From Treponema sp. (lineage in GTDB: Bacteria; Spirochaetota; Spirochaetia; Treponematales; Breznakiellaceae): a stretch of 64,000 bases of DNA. Below the pieces are notes generated by a model. It was not told the origin of the DNA and made no database searches. It saw nothing but the letters and a program-made list of their open reading frames with translations. A program made the position numbers and the translations under genes. This document shows positions 42,668 through 50,872 of the stretch, one piece after another. The stretch lies in the NCBI GenBank assembly GCA_031278095.1, contig JAITLC010000136.1, positions 23,548 to 87,547 on the forward strand, given 5' to 3'. Numbering within the stretch: the stretch's first letter is position 1; each line of letters opens with the position of its first letter.

Positions 42668-43531
42668 CTATTTTCCGGCTGTCCCGGTTTTGTCCGCTGC
42701 CAGTTTCGCTTCGATCTGATCCACGGAATAGCCCTGCTTCATAAGCTCCAGAACCATATTTCGGCCTTCTTCCATGCCCTTTTCCATGCCCTTTTCCATG
42801 CCTTCTTCAAACCAGACTTCTTTGGCATCGTCCCAATTCCATTCGGTCATCAACATATTCATTACCTCCGCCGCGTGGGTTTCTAAAATGTCTTTCAAAA
42901 TATCGTTCGCTATACAGTCTTTTACCGCCAGCCGTATCGCCTCGTCCCGGGTTTTTGTTTTTTGTTCGTATTTCCGGACGGCGGCGATGAAGGCGCTGTA
43001 CCCTTCCAGGTTTTTACAGCGCCTGAGGATCGGTTCGTTATGACCCCGGTTGATGTTGTATACGGTGACGATAAGTTCCAGGAAGTTACCGTCCGCCGGG
43101 GCAAGGCCGAGACCTCCGGTTTCCCGGAAGGCATCGGAGAGGCGCAGAGTTGTTTCATCCGGGCAGGGGGCGACACCGTTATACAGCACGATAAACTCCG
43201 GCCGGAGCAGGGTGATACGCCGTTCCCGGTAGACGTCTTTTCCCCCGGTGAATTTTTCGTATAGTTTCGCAATATACAGCAGAAGCCTCAGGGGCATATT
43301 CTCGTTTATGGTGGACTGGTGCTCTATAAGGACGATGAGCCGTCCGGCGATCTCGAAGGAAATATCATTCAGGCGGCCCTTAAAGAGTACGTCTTCCAGG
43401 GTATTGATGGTGATGGGTATGTCGGGACTAAGGGGTACACCGGTCAGGGCACCGTAGAGCTCCCTCAGGGCCGGAGGGTCACTGAAAAGCCAGGAGAACA
43501 GGCTGTCTTTATATTCCCGGTTAGCGGTCAT
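42668..43531 (-). CDS. Rpn-family PD-(D/E)XK nuclease / transposase-like protein
   Basis: A 287-residue protein of the Rpn/PDDEXK_2 family (recombination-promoting nuclease or putative transposase). Opening DSLFSWLFSDPPALRELYGA; catalytic region GRLNDISFEIAGRLIVLIEH then QST, holding the D...E-x-Q motif. The C-terminus carries the typical tandem repeat GMEKGMEKGMEEGRN and an LMKQGYSVDQIEAKLA helix. Such genes are often multicopy. It interrupts the surface-protein run 26 bases before the lipoprotein gene; whether it is functional there or a passenger is unclear. Confidence 0.85.
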   Translation of the reverse strand: MTANREYKDSLFSWLFSDPPALRELYGALTGVPLSPDIPITINTLEDVLFKGRLNDISFEIAGRLIVLIEHQSTINENMPLRLLLYIAKLYEKFTGGKDVYRERRITLLRPEFIVLYNGVAPCPDETTLRLSDAFRETGGLGLAPADGNFLELIVTVYNINRGHNEPILRRCKNLEGYSAFIAAVRKYEQKTKTRDEAIRLAVKDCIANDILKDILETHAAEVMNMLMTEWNWDDAKEVWFEEGMEKGMEKGMEEGRNMVLELMKQGYSVDQIEAKLAADKTGTAGK

Positions 43532-43749
43532 GGATGCTCCTCATGTTTACGATAGGAAATTCCCGCTCAAATTGCAATTACGGTTCATCATGAACAGGAA
43601 GGAAGGTTGATTCGCAGGCCCGGGTTCATACCCCGAGTTTGCTCCGGTTTCAATTTCGTAACAGTTTTCATTTGCGGGTATGAACCCGGGCATACAATCC
43701 ATACCTTATAGAACGAAGATACCCGGGAGCTTGCTCCCGGGTATCTTCG
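43532..43749. other. Gap with two long perfect inverted repeats
   Basis: First: 16-bp perfect stem GCCCGGGTTCATACCC (43618-43633) with GGGTATGAACCCGGGC (43676-43691), loop 42 bases. Second: 19-bp perfect stem centred at 43731-43732. Both share ACCCGGG. They separate the small unknown gene from the Rpn gene on the same strand. Confidence 0.7.
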
Positions 43750-43751
43750 TT
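43712..43751 (-). terminator. Perfect 19-bp hairpin at the stop of the small gene
   Basis: AACGAAGATACCCGGGAGC (43712-43730), TT, then GCTCCCGGGTATCTTCGTT (43733-43751). It overlaps the stop codon of the gene read leftward. There is no U-run after it, so it may act as a processing or 3'-protecting structure and not as an intrinsic terminator. Confidence 0.55.
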
Positions 43752-43974
43752 ATTTTCTTTCATTCTCCGCCCTGTTCGCCGCGCTGCCGCCGCGTTTTTT
43801 GAATATCCGGTATTCGGGGTGCTTGGTATGGATAGTATACATGTCCCCGTCCCGGGTAACGATAGAGATCAGGCCGTCCTTCCGCTGAAGGTTGATAATT
43901 TCGGAACCTAAGAAAACATCCCCCTTTTTTAACTTTTTTATTTCCGCCCTGGAAGTATCCGGCATAATCAACAT
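43750..43974 (-). CDS. Small protein, unknown function
   Basis: A 74-residue, cytoplasmic-looking protein (MLIMPDTSRAEIKKLKKGDV) with a beta-rich centre (ISIVTRDGDMYTIHTKHPEY) and a basic, low-complexity tail. AAGGAG lies at the right distance from the ATG, and the gene starts 28 bases after the preceding stop. Its stop lies in a perfect 19-bp hairpin. I recognise no family. Confidence 0.6.
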   Translation of the reverse strand: MLIMPDTSRAEIKKLKKGDVFLGSEIINLQRKDGLISIVTRDGDMYTIHTKHPEYRIFKKRGGSAANRAENERK

Positions 43975-44002
43975 TTTACTACTCCTTACTTAAAACAGGC
44001 AT

Positions 44003-45703
44003 TTACGGTGCGAACAGCGGGTCGCTTGGGTCGTAGAGGATTGAGCTGTAGTAGCTGCCCACGGCGACATTGTCCGCCGTGTTGCCCCAGGTGACGCCCT
44101 TCCCCCAATAGTAAAACGCGCCGGGACCGTCGGCGCCGGAGTCATTGGAACAAAGAATAATATTGCCGGCCACCCCCCGGATGTTTGAGATTTCGCCGCC
44201 CCGCCATTCAAAGGCGCCGCCCGCCAGGATGTTAACGGCGGTGAAGTCATAGTAATTCCTCTCTGTTACATAGTTGGTAAGCTTTGAGCCCGCTTCCATA
44301 ACCAGGGTATTGCCAATGCTGACGGAGACCATGGAGACGATCCTCGGATCAATGCTGTTGCCGGTGGGGAAAGTCGGGTTGGTTCCGCCTTCCGCGTCGA
44401 TGGTGATGTTGTTTTCCAGGTGGACGGCAATGTGATTTGGTGTATAACCGCCGCTGGTCGAGGGGCCTACACTCAAAAAACTAGTGTTTGCGCTTATAAT
44501 GTTGGAACCTTTCTGAACCTCGCCGATATATATGCTGTTACGGTCGTGGATGATCTTCCGTTCCCCGCCGTAACCCCGGATGCGGATCCGTACATAATCC
44601 GCCAGGGCGGCCGAAAAGCTTAAGCGGCAGCTTATAAGGGTCTTGGGCAGGACCTCGCCGGCCTCCACCCGGACAAGGTATTCAGCCCAGGCCTGGGGCG
44701 TTCCGCTTAACGCATAGTTGTCCAGCCATTTGAGGGCCGTAGCCAGGTTTATTACTCCGGCAAAGTCTATGCCCCAGGCGGGGAAGTTCCCGGCCTTATG
44801 ATCGGCGTACAGGCTGTTGGCGTGGGCCGCCGCGTTCTGTGTTGTGATCCGGGTGAGGCCCCCCGCTTCGTTCCGGCGGAAGATTGCCGCGCCGGTCAGG
44901 TTGGGTTTTATGGCCACGCTTACCTGGACGGTCTTGTTTACCTGCCGGTTCTGCTCCACGGCCTCCAGGGTAAAGCGGCACTCCCCGCCCGCAAAAACGG
45001 CGTCCGGGTCGTCAAGGGTTACGGTAAAGATGTCCAGGGTCCCGTCCGCCATGGAACCGTCCACGGTTTCCCCCGGCGCCGCCTTGGCGACCGTTCCTCC
45101 GCTTATGTCCCTGACGGCGACCGCCGCCCGCTGGGATTTCCGAACGGCAAAATACACCGTCTCCCGTTCCATTGCTTCCAGTACCCACTTTTCCGTTGGC
45201 GTTCCGTCCCCGGCCCAGGCAAAAAGGTCAAAGGCCGTGAGGGAGCTGTCGTCCGCGGTCTGGGTCCAGATGATGTCGGCGGCCCGCTCCGTGGTAACGG
45301 TAAAGGTAAAAGCCGTGCTGTGGTGGCTGCCTTCCCGGACGCCGCTTACAGCCAGGGTGTAGCGGGCCTCGGCGTAATCCGCAGCGTTGATGGTGAGGGA
45401 TTCCCCGGTTCCCAGGGTACGGCCGTCCAGGCGCCAGCTTAGGTTTGTCCAGCCCGCGCCGGTAACGGTCAGTTCCAGGCGGGAGGGCTCCCTGTCTTTG
45501 TAGATGACGGCGCTTCCGCCGCCCGTTGCCAGGTTCCCGCCCAGATCTATGCCGATATCCACGCTTTCGCTCTCCGTTTCCTCCTCCGGGCCGGAGGAAG
45601 AGGGGTTATTGCAGCCCGCAAGAATTACGGACGCGAACAGGGCCGCCGCCAGCAGGGCCGCCGCCGGATAAAAAATCGTATATTCTTTTGTTTTCATACT
45701 CAC
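44003..45703 (-). CDS. Large surface lipoprotein, unknown function
   Basis: A 566-residue lipoprotein. The signal (YPAAALLAAALFASVILAGC, then N) has lipobox LAGC; GTG 45703 or ATG 45697 are both possible starts. A Ser/Glu-rich linker (NNPSSSGPEEETESESVDIG) precedes an Ig-like domain (about 60-150: RLELTVTGAGWTNLSWRLDG). The last 200 residues look like a right-handed beta-helix or repeat fold (HLENNITIDAEGG, then LVMEAGSKLTNYV and AVNILAGGAFEWRGGEISNI). It follows the next lipoprotein gene in transcription order with no gap. Probably exposed at the surface as part of the B12-riboswitch operon. Confidence 0.7.
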   Translation of the reverse strand: MSMKTKEYTIFYPAAALLAAALFASVILAGCNNPSSSGPEEETESESVDIGIDLGGNLATGGGSAVIYKDREPSRLELTVTGAGWTNLSWRLDGRTLGTGESLTINAADYAEARYTLAVSGVREGSHHSTAFTFTVTTERAADIIWTQTADDSSLTAFDLFAWAGDGTPTEKWVLEAMERETVYFAVRKSQRAAVAVRDISGGTVAKAAPGETVDGSMADGTLDIFTVTLDDPDAVFAGGECRFTLEAVEQNRQVNKTVQVSVAIKPNLTGAAIFRRNEAGGLTRITTQNAAAHANSLYADHKAGNFPAWGIDFAGVINLATALKWLDNYALSGTPQAWAEYLVRVEAGEVLPKTLISCRLSFSAALADYVRIRIRGYGGERKIIHDRNSIYIGEVQKGSNIISANTSFLSVGPSTSGGYTPNHIAVHLENNITIDAEGGTNPTFPTGNSIDPRIVSMVSVSIGNTLVMEAGSKLTNYVTERNYYDFTAVNILAGGAFEWRGGEISNIRGVAGNIILCSNDSGADGPGAFYYWGKGVTWGNTADNVAVGSYYSSILYDPSDPLFAP

Positions 45704-47719
45704 CTACCATGTTCCGTTTATAGAGTAATTCTCTATTTCCGTGGATATTTCGCCGAAGATGCCGCCGTAATTAAAGAGACCGGTGTGGACTTTGACAAAG
45801 CGGACATTGGTCAGGGTAACGGCGCTGCCGTTCGCCGCGATTGCGCCGCTCACGGGGAATTCGGTCTGGGGGGTGTCCACACAGTTCGGCCATACCGTAA
45901 GATCCGGATAGTTTTGGCTTTTTATATAACCGGTGTCGCCGAGCAGGGTACCCGTATAGGTTGCCCAGGCTCCGTCTTTTTCGGCTACCCCCCAGTCCTT
46001 GGGCCAGCCGCCGTTGATCTGGCCGGCCCGGCCCTTGCCGTCCACCCAGTAGATCTCCTTAATGGTCTGGTCGTATTCGTTGATGGTGTAGCCGTCCCCG
46101 GATTTAAAGTAGGTCAGGGAATAGCGCCGGGTGACGGCGCCGGCATTGCCCACGTTAAGCTCATACCACATCTCATCGGGCAGGTTGTTGTGGTTGTTGT
46201 CCTCCTGGAACCAGACCACACCGGGCTCCATCCAGGTGCCAAAGCCGTTGCCTATAATGGTGTATTGGGCCTTCGGGCTTACGGTCTTTATCAGGTAGCC
46301 CCCAAAGGATCCCAGGCTCCAGCCATGGCCCGTGCCGGATTCGGTGAACTGGCCCGGGGAGAAGTTTTTCACCGTCTGGCTGTATGTACCCGGGCTAAGG
46401 TCACCGGCATCGCAGATCACCTTTGTGCCGGCGCTTTTGCTGACGGTGGAGCCGTCTATAAAGTTCCGTCCCGTGACGGTGACGGAGACATTCCAGGTCC
46501 CCGCCGCCTGGGGGGTAATCGAAAGAAACTCACTGTTTGTTCCGGAGAGGCTAAGGGCGGGGCTCCCGTTCAGGGGCGTTACTGTCCAGGCATAGCTTAC
46601 ACCCAGATCCTGGTTGTCCCTGTCATAGCCGATGAGGAAGCGTACCGGGGAGAGTACCAGGGTTTTGCCCGGAGGAGTGTGGTAACTCCCCTCGGTCCGC
46701 CCGGTTCCCGCTCCCCAACCGCCCGGATCCCCCTCGTGCCGTACAAAGCCGTAATCAAAGTAGACTTCGGGCGCTATATCGGCAACGTATATGTCCAGGG
46801 CTAGGGCTTTTTCGTCCAGGTTCAGGGTAAGGGTCTGTTTACCCGGCGTGTTGGGGTTAAAGCCGGGAAGATCCGCCGCGCTGATGCCGTCCCCGCTTTT
46901 CAGTATCGCCGTAACATTGTTGCAGATAACCGTGGCCTGGAACCAGGCGTTGGCCAGGCTCAGGGGCTGTCCCCTGATAAAGACGTTGTTGTGGCCGTAG
47001 CGGAAATTGGCGGCGTCCGTACCCATAAGTACCGCGGACACTTCCGCGTCCGCCGGAACCTTGACCGTTACCGTGAGGGGGGCGGTTTTGCCGTTTACCG
47101 ACAGGGTTACGGTCTGGCTGCCCCGTTTGGTCCGGTCATAGCCCTTGACGCTAAACGCCGAGAGGATCCGGGGGCCGTCGGTGTAGTTCCCGGTTACGGT
47201 AAAGCCTTCCGTCCCCAGGGGCTGGCCGATATAGCGGACCAACCCTCCGGGGGCGTTCACCGTGATGGAGTTGAACACCGAATCGGAGTTGTTCACCAGG
47301 ATGGGGAAGGAATCGGAAAAAGTTCCCGCCCGCACCCGTACCCGTTTGGGCCCGGAGAGGCTTGTGTCCGGTGTTTCGCAGACATATTCGTCTGCTCCCA
47401 GGGTCCGGCTCGTGTCGTTGTTGTAGAGCCCCTCCACGATGAGGCCGCTTGTGTCAAAGCTCTGGCCCAGGGCGTAATAGAGGGTTTCCGGGGGGGAGGC
47501 AATCAGGATACCGGTCATTTTGACCGTGGAGTCCTGCTGCTGCTGTTGCTGCTCCTGCTCCTGCCCTTGCTCCCCTTCCCCCTCAATTTTTTCTTCTTCC
47601 ACCGGTTCCTGCAGGGGGACAGCGGAAGACGAGGGCTGCTCACAGCCGGCCAGGACCCACAGGAGGGCGCAGACCGCGAACAGTCCCGACAGACAGGTAA
47701 CAAACTTAAATTTTTTCAT
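45704..47719 (-). CDS. Surface lipoprotein with Ig-like and PKD-like domains
   Basis: A 671-residue lipoprotein starting at ATG 47719 (SD-like GGGAGAAG upstream). Lipobox VLAGC then E. A Glu/Gln-rich linker is followed by two or three bacterial Ig-like (group 4-type) domains (GILIASPPETLYYALGQSFD, then TVNAPGGLVRYIGQPLGTEG). A PKD-like segment follows (VSYAWTVTPLNGSPALSLSG). The C-terminal domain holds FQEDNNHNNLPDEMWYELNV, a calcium-binding-like Asp/Asn-rich loop. From memory, a similar domain with this loop occurs in surface proteins encoded beside BtuB and BtuG in Bacteroidota B12 loci. Its position downstream of a B12 riboswitch agrees, but the homology is not computed. Confidence 0.72.
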   Translation of the reverse strand: MKKFKFVTCLSGLFAVCALLWVLAGCEQPSSSAVPLQEPVEEEKIEGEGEQGQEQEQQQQQQDSTVKMTGILIASPPETLYYALGQSFDTSGLIVEGLYNNDTSRTLGADEYVCETPDTSLSGPKRVRVRAGTFSDSFPILVNNSDSVFNSITVNAPGGLVRYIGQPLGTEGFTVTGNYTDGPRILSAFSVKGYDRTKRGSQTVTLSVNGKTAPLTVTVKVPADAEVSAVLMGTDAANFRYGHNNVFIRGQPLSLANAWFQATVICNNVTAILKSGDGISAADLPGFNPNTPGKQTLTLNLDEKALALDIYVADIAPEVYFDYGFVRHEGDPGGWGAGTGRTEGSYHTPPGKTLVLSPVRFLIGYDRDNQDLGVSYAWTVTPLNGSPALSLSGTNSEFLSITPQAAGTWNVSVTVTGRNFIDGSTVSKSAGTKVICDAGDLSPGTYSQTVKNFSPGQFTESGTGHGWSLGSFGGYLIKTVSPKAQYTIIGNGFGTWMEPGVVWFQEDNNHNNLPDEMWYELNVGNAGAVTRRYSLTYFKSGDGYTINEYDQTIKEIYWVDGKGRAGQINGGWPKDWGVAEKDGAWATYTGTLLGDTGYIKSQNYPDLTVWPNCVDTPQTEFPVSGAIAANGSAVTLTNVRFVKVHTGLFNYGGIFGEISTEIENYSINGTW

Positions 47720-47905
47720 AACTTTCTTCTCCCTTTCAACTTTTCCCCTGAGCGAAGCGGCGGACAAGAACCGCTCCCCCCATAGATACCGGGAAGCCCG
47801 CCCACTGTTAATGTTTCATCTTCCAACTTTTCCTTCTCCTGCTTCTCTTCTGCTGTTGCTGCTCTTCGGGCACTCATTTTATAAACACAAGCCGCCCTTC
47901 ACCGC

Positions 47906-49279
47906 TCAGATAGGGATATACGGCGGGATACCCCGGAGACCCCGCTTGAGAGAGAGACCCGAATCAGCCTGGCGCAGGGTTTCGGGGATAAAGACTGCGC
48001 TCCCCACATTGCGTCCCCCGAGCTGACCCGGCCCGAAGCCCACGTCAAAGATCACGTAGGGGCTGTCGTAGTCGGCCGCGGGGCTTATCCTGAGGGGCGA
48101 TCCCTGCAGCAGCCAGAGCCGGCTCCCCGAGGAGGCGGTTCCGGTTTCGTAGAAGATGTCCCAAAAGGCGCCGCCTGAATTCTCGGTATCGTCTACGATC
48201 TGGGTCAGAGCTCCGTCGTTCAGGGCCTGGGAGATCGTTTCGCTGTTGAGATTCCGGAGGCTGTTGATGGCGGTCCGGTAGAGTCCCCAGTTCCAGCCGC
48301 GATCGGGGCCCATGGTGCCGGTCATAAGGTAGACCGGGGTGTTGCTGTCCCCGCTCCGTGGGGCGGCAAAAGCCCGGATATCCCAGGCATGGGGATAGGC
48401 GGAGCCATCATCCCCGGTGACGCGGCGTGTAACGGTCATGGGCATGGTAAAGGGGTCAACCTCGTCAAGGGCCGCCTCGGTCCCGTTGGTGTCGCCGCTT
48501 AAGCGCTGGGGCCCGCCTATGGCGGGAATGAACAGGGAGGGAACCCCGCCGGCATTGACATAGATGATATCCTGGGCGTTTTTGGCGAGGGTATCCGCCT
48601 TGTCCACATAGATAAGGCTGCCCTCGTCCAGAATCTGTAGTTTGACCAGGATGCTGTTACCAAAGGTTGAAGGGTACACTGGTTGGTTGGGAGTCGTGTA
48701 CAGGGCGTACAGGTACTGGTCCCCGCCGGGGTCCGTGAGGGCGACGATCGCCTGTCCCTGGGCATTTGCCGGCAAGTCGGCGGCGGAGCCGACATCAAAG
48801 GGTGGATAGTCCGGGTAGTAGTCTCCCGGAGGCTTGCCGTTGAGTTCATTGACCCCCAGGAGGGTGATTTTTTTGGAATCGTAGTCAATGATATAGAACA
48901 TGTTTCCCGCCTGGGCCACGCCGTAGGGGTTGGCCGCCAGATCCGTGCCGGCGTCCTTTAGAACAATGTCCCGGGCCAGGATCTTCCATGCCTTGCCGCA
49001 CCCGGCGCCGGGGGTGGCCAGGGTGTATTTACAGCGCACGGGCTGGCCCTGGGGGGTGTTTACCTTGGCCACCAGCACGGCCGGATCCCGGCCCAAGGCG
49101 TAGCTGAACACCCGGGGCCCTCCTTCGGTAGGCCCGATGGGCACGTAGGTTTCATCGGGGAAGTCTATAAACCCCGGATCGCCGCTATCTCCCTCGATCT
49201 TTTTGAGGAAGCCGTTGCGGTAGTCGTTGTTAATCCCCTCGTCGTGTACCGGATAGGCTACCAGTAGTTCGTTATCCAT
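47906..49279 (-). CDS. Propeller-like protein, paralogue B of a tandem pair
   Basis: A 457-residue protein clearly paralogous to the product of the gene upstream (shared GCGKAWKILARD / GCGKAWKILSRD, YIIDYDSKKITLLGVNELNG, FIPAIGGPQ, LKRGLRGI). Strand-rich repeats such as ANPYGVAQAGNMFYIIDYDS suggest a beta-propeller, as in YncE or BtuG-type proteins. The N-terminus MDNELLVAYPVHDEG has no signal peptide or lipobox, odd among exported neighbours. ATG 49279 has AAAAGGAG before it, so the start seems right. Possibly a corrinoid- or cofactor-binding propeller; the export route, if any, is unknown. Confidence 0.7.
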   Translation of the reverse strand: MDNELLVAYPVHDEGINNDYRNGFLKKIEGDSGDPGFIDFPDETYVPIGPTEGGPRVFSYALGRDPAVLVAKVNTPQGQPVRCKYTLATPGAGCGKAWKILARDIVLKDAGTDLAANPYGVAQAGNMFYIIDYDSKKITLLGVNELNGKPPGDYYPDYPPFDVGSAADLPANAQGQAIVALTDPGGDQYLYALYTTPNQPVYPSTFGNSILVKLQILDEGSLIYVDKADTLAKNAQDIIYVNAGGVPSLFIPAIGGPQRLSGDTNGTEAALDEVDPFTMPMTVTRRVTGDDGSAYPHAWDIRAFAAPRSGDSNTPVYLMTGTMGPDRGWNWGLYRTAINSLRNLNSETISQALNDGALTQIVDDTENSGGAFWDIFYETGTASSGSRLWLLQGSPLRISPAADYDSPYVIFDVGFGPGQLGGRNVGSAVFIPETLRQADSGLSLKRGLRGIPPYIPI

Positions 49280-49354
49280 AAAAAGCTCCTTTTGGGCGTA
49301 CCCGTGTTTTCACCGCGGCGCGCCCCCCGTGTATTATCGTGACCATACCGGACA

Positions 49355-50743
49355 TTATTTGTCTTCCTCCGTTTCCTCGGCGGGCGGGAGGACCGGCGCG
49401 ATGGCCCGGAGTCCGCGTTTGAGGGAGATTCCCAGGGCGGCCTGCTTCATGGTTTCGGTAACCAGGGTAACGCTGTCCACGTTCATTCCTCCTATCTTCC
49501 CCGCGCCGTACCCCGTGTCGAAGAGCTGCTCGGGATCGCCGTACTCTTCGGCGGCGGTGATGTAGACGGGGGAGCCTTTGAGGAACCAGAGCCGGCTCCC
49601 CGCGGCGGCGGTCCCGGCCTCGTAGAAGATGTCCCAGAAATTACCCGGGGCGTTGGTCCCGCTGTCGGCCGTGGTCAAACCGGCGGCCGAAAGCGGTTGA
49701 TTAACGAGACTGCGGAGGTTGGCAAGGCTGATACTGTAGAGCCTCCAGTTCTGGTTGTAATTGGCGCCCATGGTGCCGGTCAGGATGTAGACCGGGGAAC
49801 TGCCGCTGCCGGCGGACGGGGCGGCAAAGGCCCGGATGTCGTAAGCCGTGTTGGGCGTGGCGGAGGGATTCCCGGTGATGCGGATGTTCCTGACCATGGA
49901 AGCGGCAAAGGGGTCAACCTCGTCGAGGGTCGAGGCGATTCCGTTGGTGGTACCGTCGGACTTCTGGGGTCCGCCTATGGCGGGGATGAACAGGGAGTTA
50001 ACGCCGCCGGCATTGGTAAAGATCAGTTCCTGGGCGTTCAGGGCAAGGGTATTCAGCTTGTCCACATACTGGGGGGTCCCGTTCGCCGCTATGGTCATTC
50101 TAACAAGGACGCTGGGGTAATAATCCGGCGGGGTGGGATAGGGATGCAGGTCCGCAACCGCATACAGGGCGAACAGGTAGGCGGTTCCCCCGTTTGTTAA
50201 GGCGATGATCGCCTGGCCCTTGGCGTTTGCCGTCAAGCCGGCGGCAGTACCCACGTTATAGGGCGTATAGGCCAAGCTGTGGCTCCCCGCTTCCAGGCCG
50301 TTAAGCTCGTTGACCCCCAGGAGGGTGATCTTTTGGGAATCGTAGTCGATGATGTAGAGCATGTTCCCAACCTGGGCCACGCCGTAAGGGTTGGTGGCCA
50401 TTTGGGTGCTGCCGGAATAGAGCGAAACGTCCCGGCTCAGGATTTTCCAGGCCTTGCCGCAACCCGCCTCGGGCGCGGCCAGGGTGTAGAGGCAGCTTGA
50501 GGGCTGGGACCCCACGCTGCTGGTTACCCGGGCCACCAGGATGGCAGGATCCCGGCCGTAGGCAAAACTAAACATCTTGGGGTCAGGCTCCGTGGGCCCC
50601 AGGGGCACGTAGGTTTCGTCGGGGTCGGTGATGGAATTCACCTCCGCCGTACTCCCCGCGGGCTCCCCCTCGATCTTCTTGATAAGGCCGTTCTGATAGC
50701 CCCCGTCCAAAACCGAATAGCTTAACAATAACTCGTTAGCCAT
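49355..50743 (-). CDS. Propeller-like protein, paralogue A of a tandem pair
   Basis: A 462-residue protein; ATG 50743 is preferred over the longer frame because AAAAGGAG stands before it and it then aligns with its paralogue from the first residue (MANELLLSYSVLDGG). Shares with paralogue B the motifs DETYVPLGPTE, GRDPAILVARV, NPYGVAQVGNMLYIIDYDSQ and NAGGVNSLFIPAIGGPQ. The C-terminus is longer by an acidic tail (PAEETEEDK). No signal peptide. The gap to the next gene is 75 bases. The duplication suggests that two ligand variants or a heteromer are useful. Confidence 0.7.
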   Translation of the reverse strand: MANELLLSYSVLDGGYQNGLIKKIEGEPAGSTAEVNSITDPDETYVPLGPTEPDPKMFSFAYGRDPAILVARVTSSVGSQPSSCLYTLAAPEAGCGKAWKILSRDVSLYSGSTQMATNPYGVAQVGNMLYIIDYDSQKITLLGVNELNGLEAGSHSLAYTPYNVGTAAGLTANAKGQAIIALTNGGTAYLFALYAVADLHPYPTPPDYYPSVLVRMTIAANGTPQYVDKLNTLALNAQELIFTNAGGVNSLFIPAIGGPQKSDGTTNGIASTLDEVDPFAASMVRNIRITGNPSATPNTAYDIRAFAAPSAGSGSSPVYILTGTMGANYNQNWRLYSISLANLRSLVNQPLSAAGLTTADSGTNAPGNFWDIFYEAGTAAAGSRLWFLKGSPVYITAAEEYGDPEQLFDTGYGAGKIGGMNVDSVTLVTETMKQAALGISLKRGLRAIAPVLPPAEETEEDK

Positions 50744-50872
50744 ACATGGCTCCTTTTGGGTATTCCCCGCCCAACGGTTGGGGTAACCCGGTAATATACA
50801 CACCCGCAACGCGGATTTTTGCATTTGCTTTATACACTCCGTTTAAGCGGAGATATTTCCGAAAAAACACGA

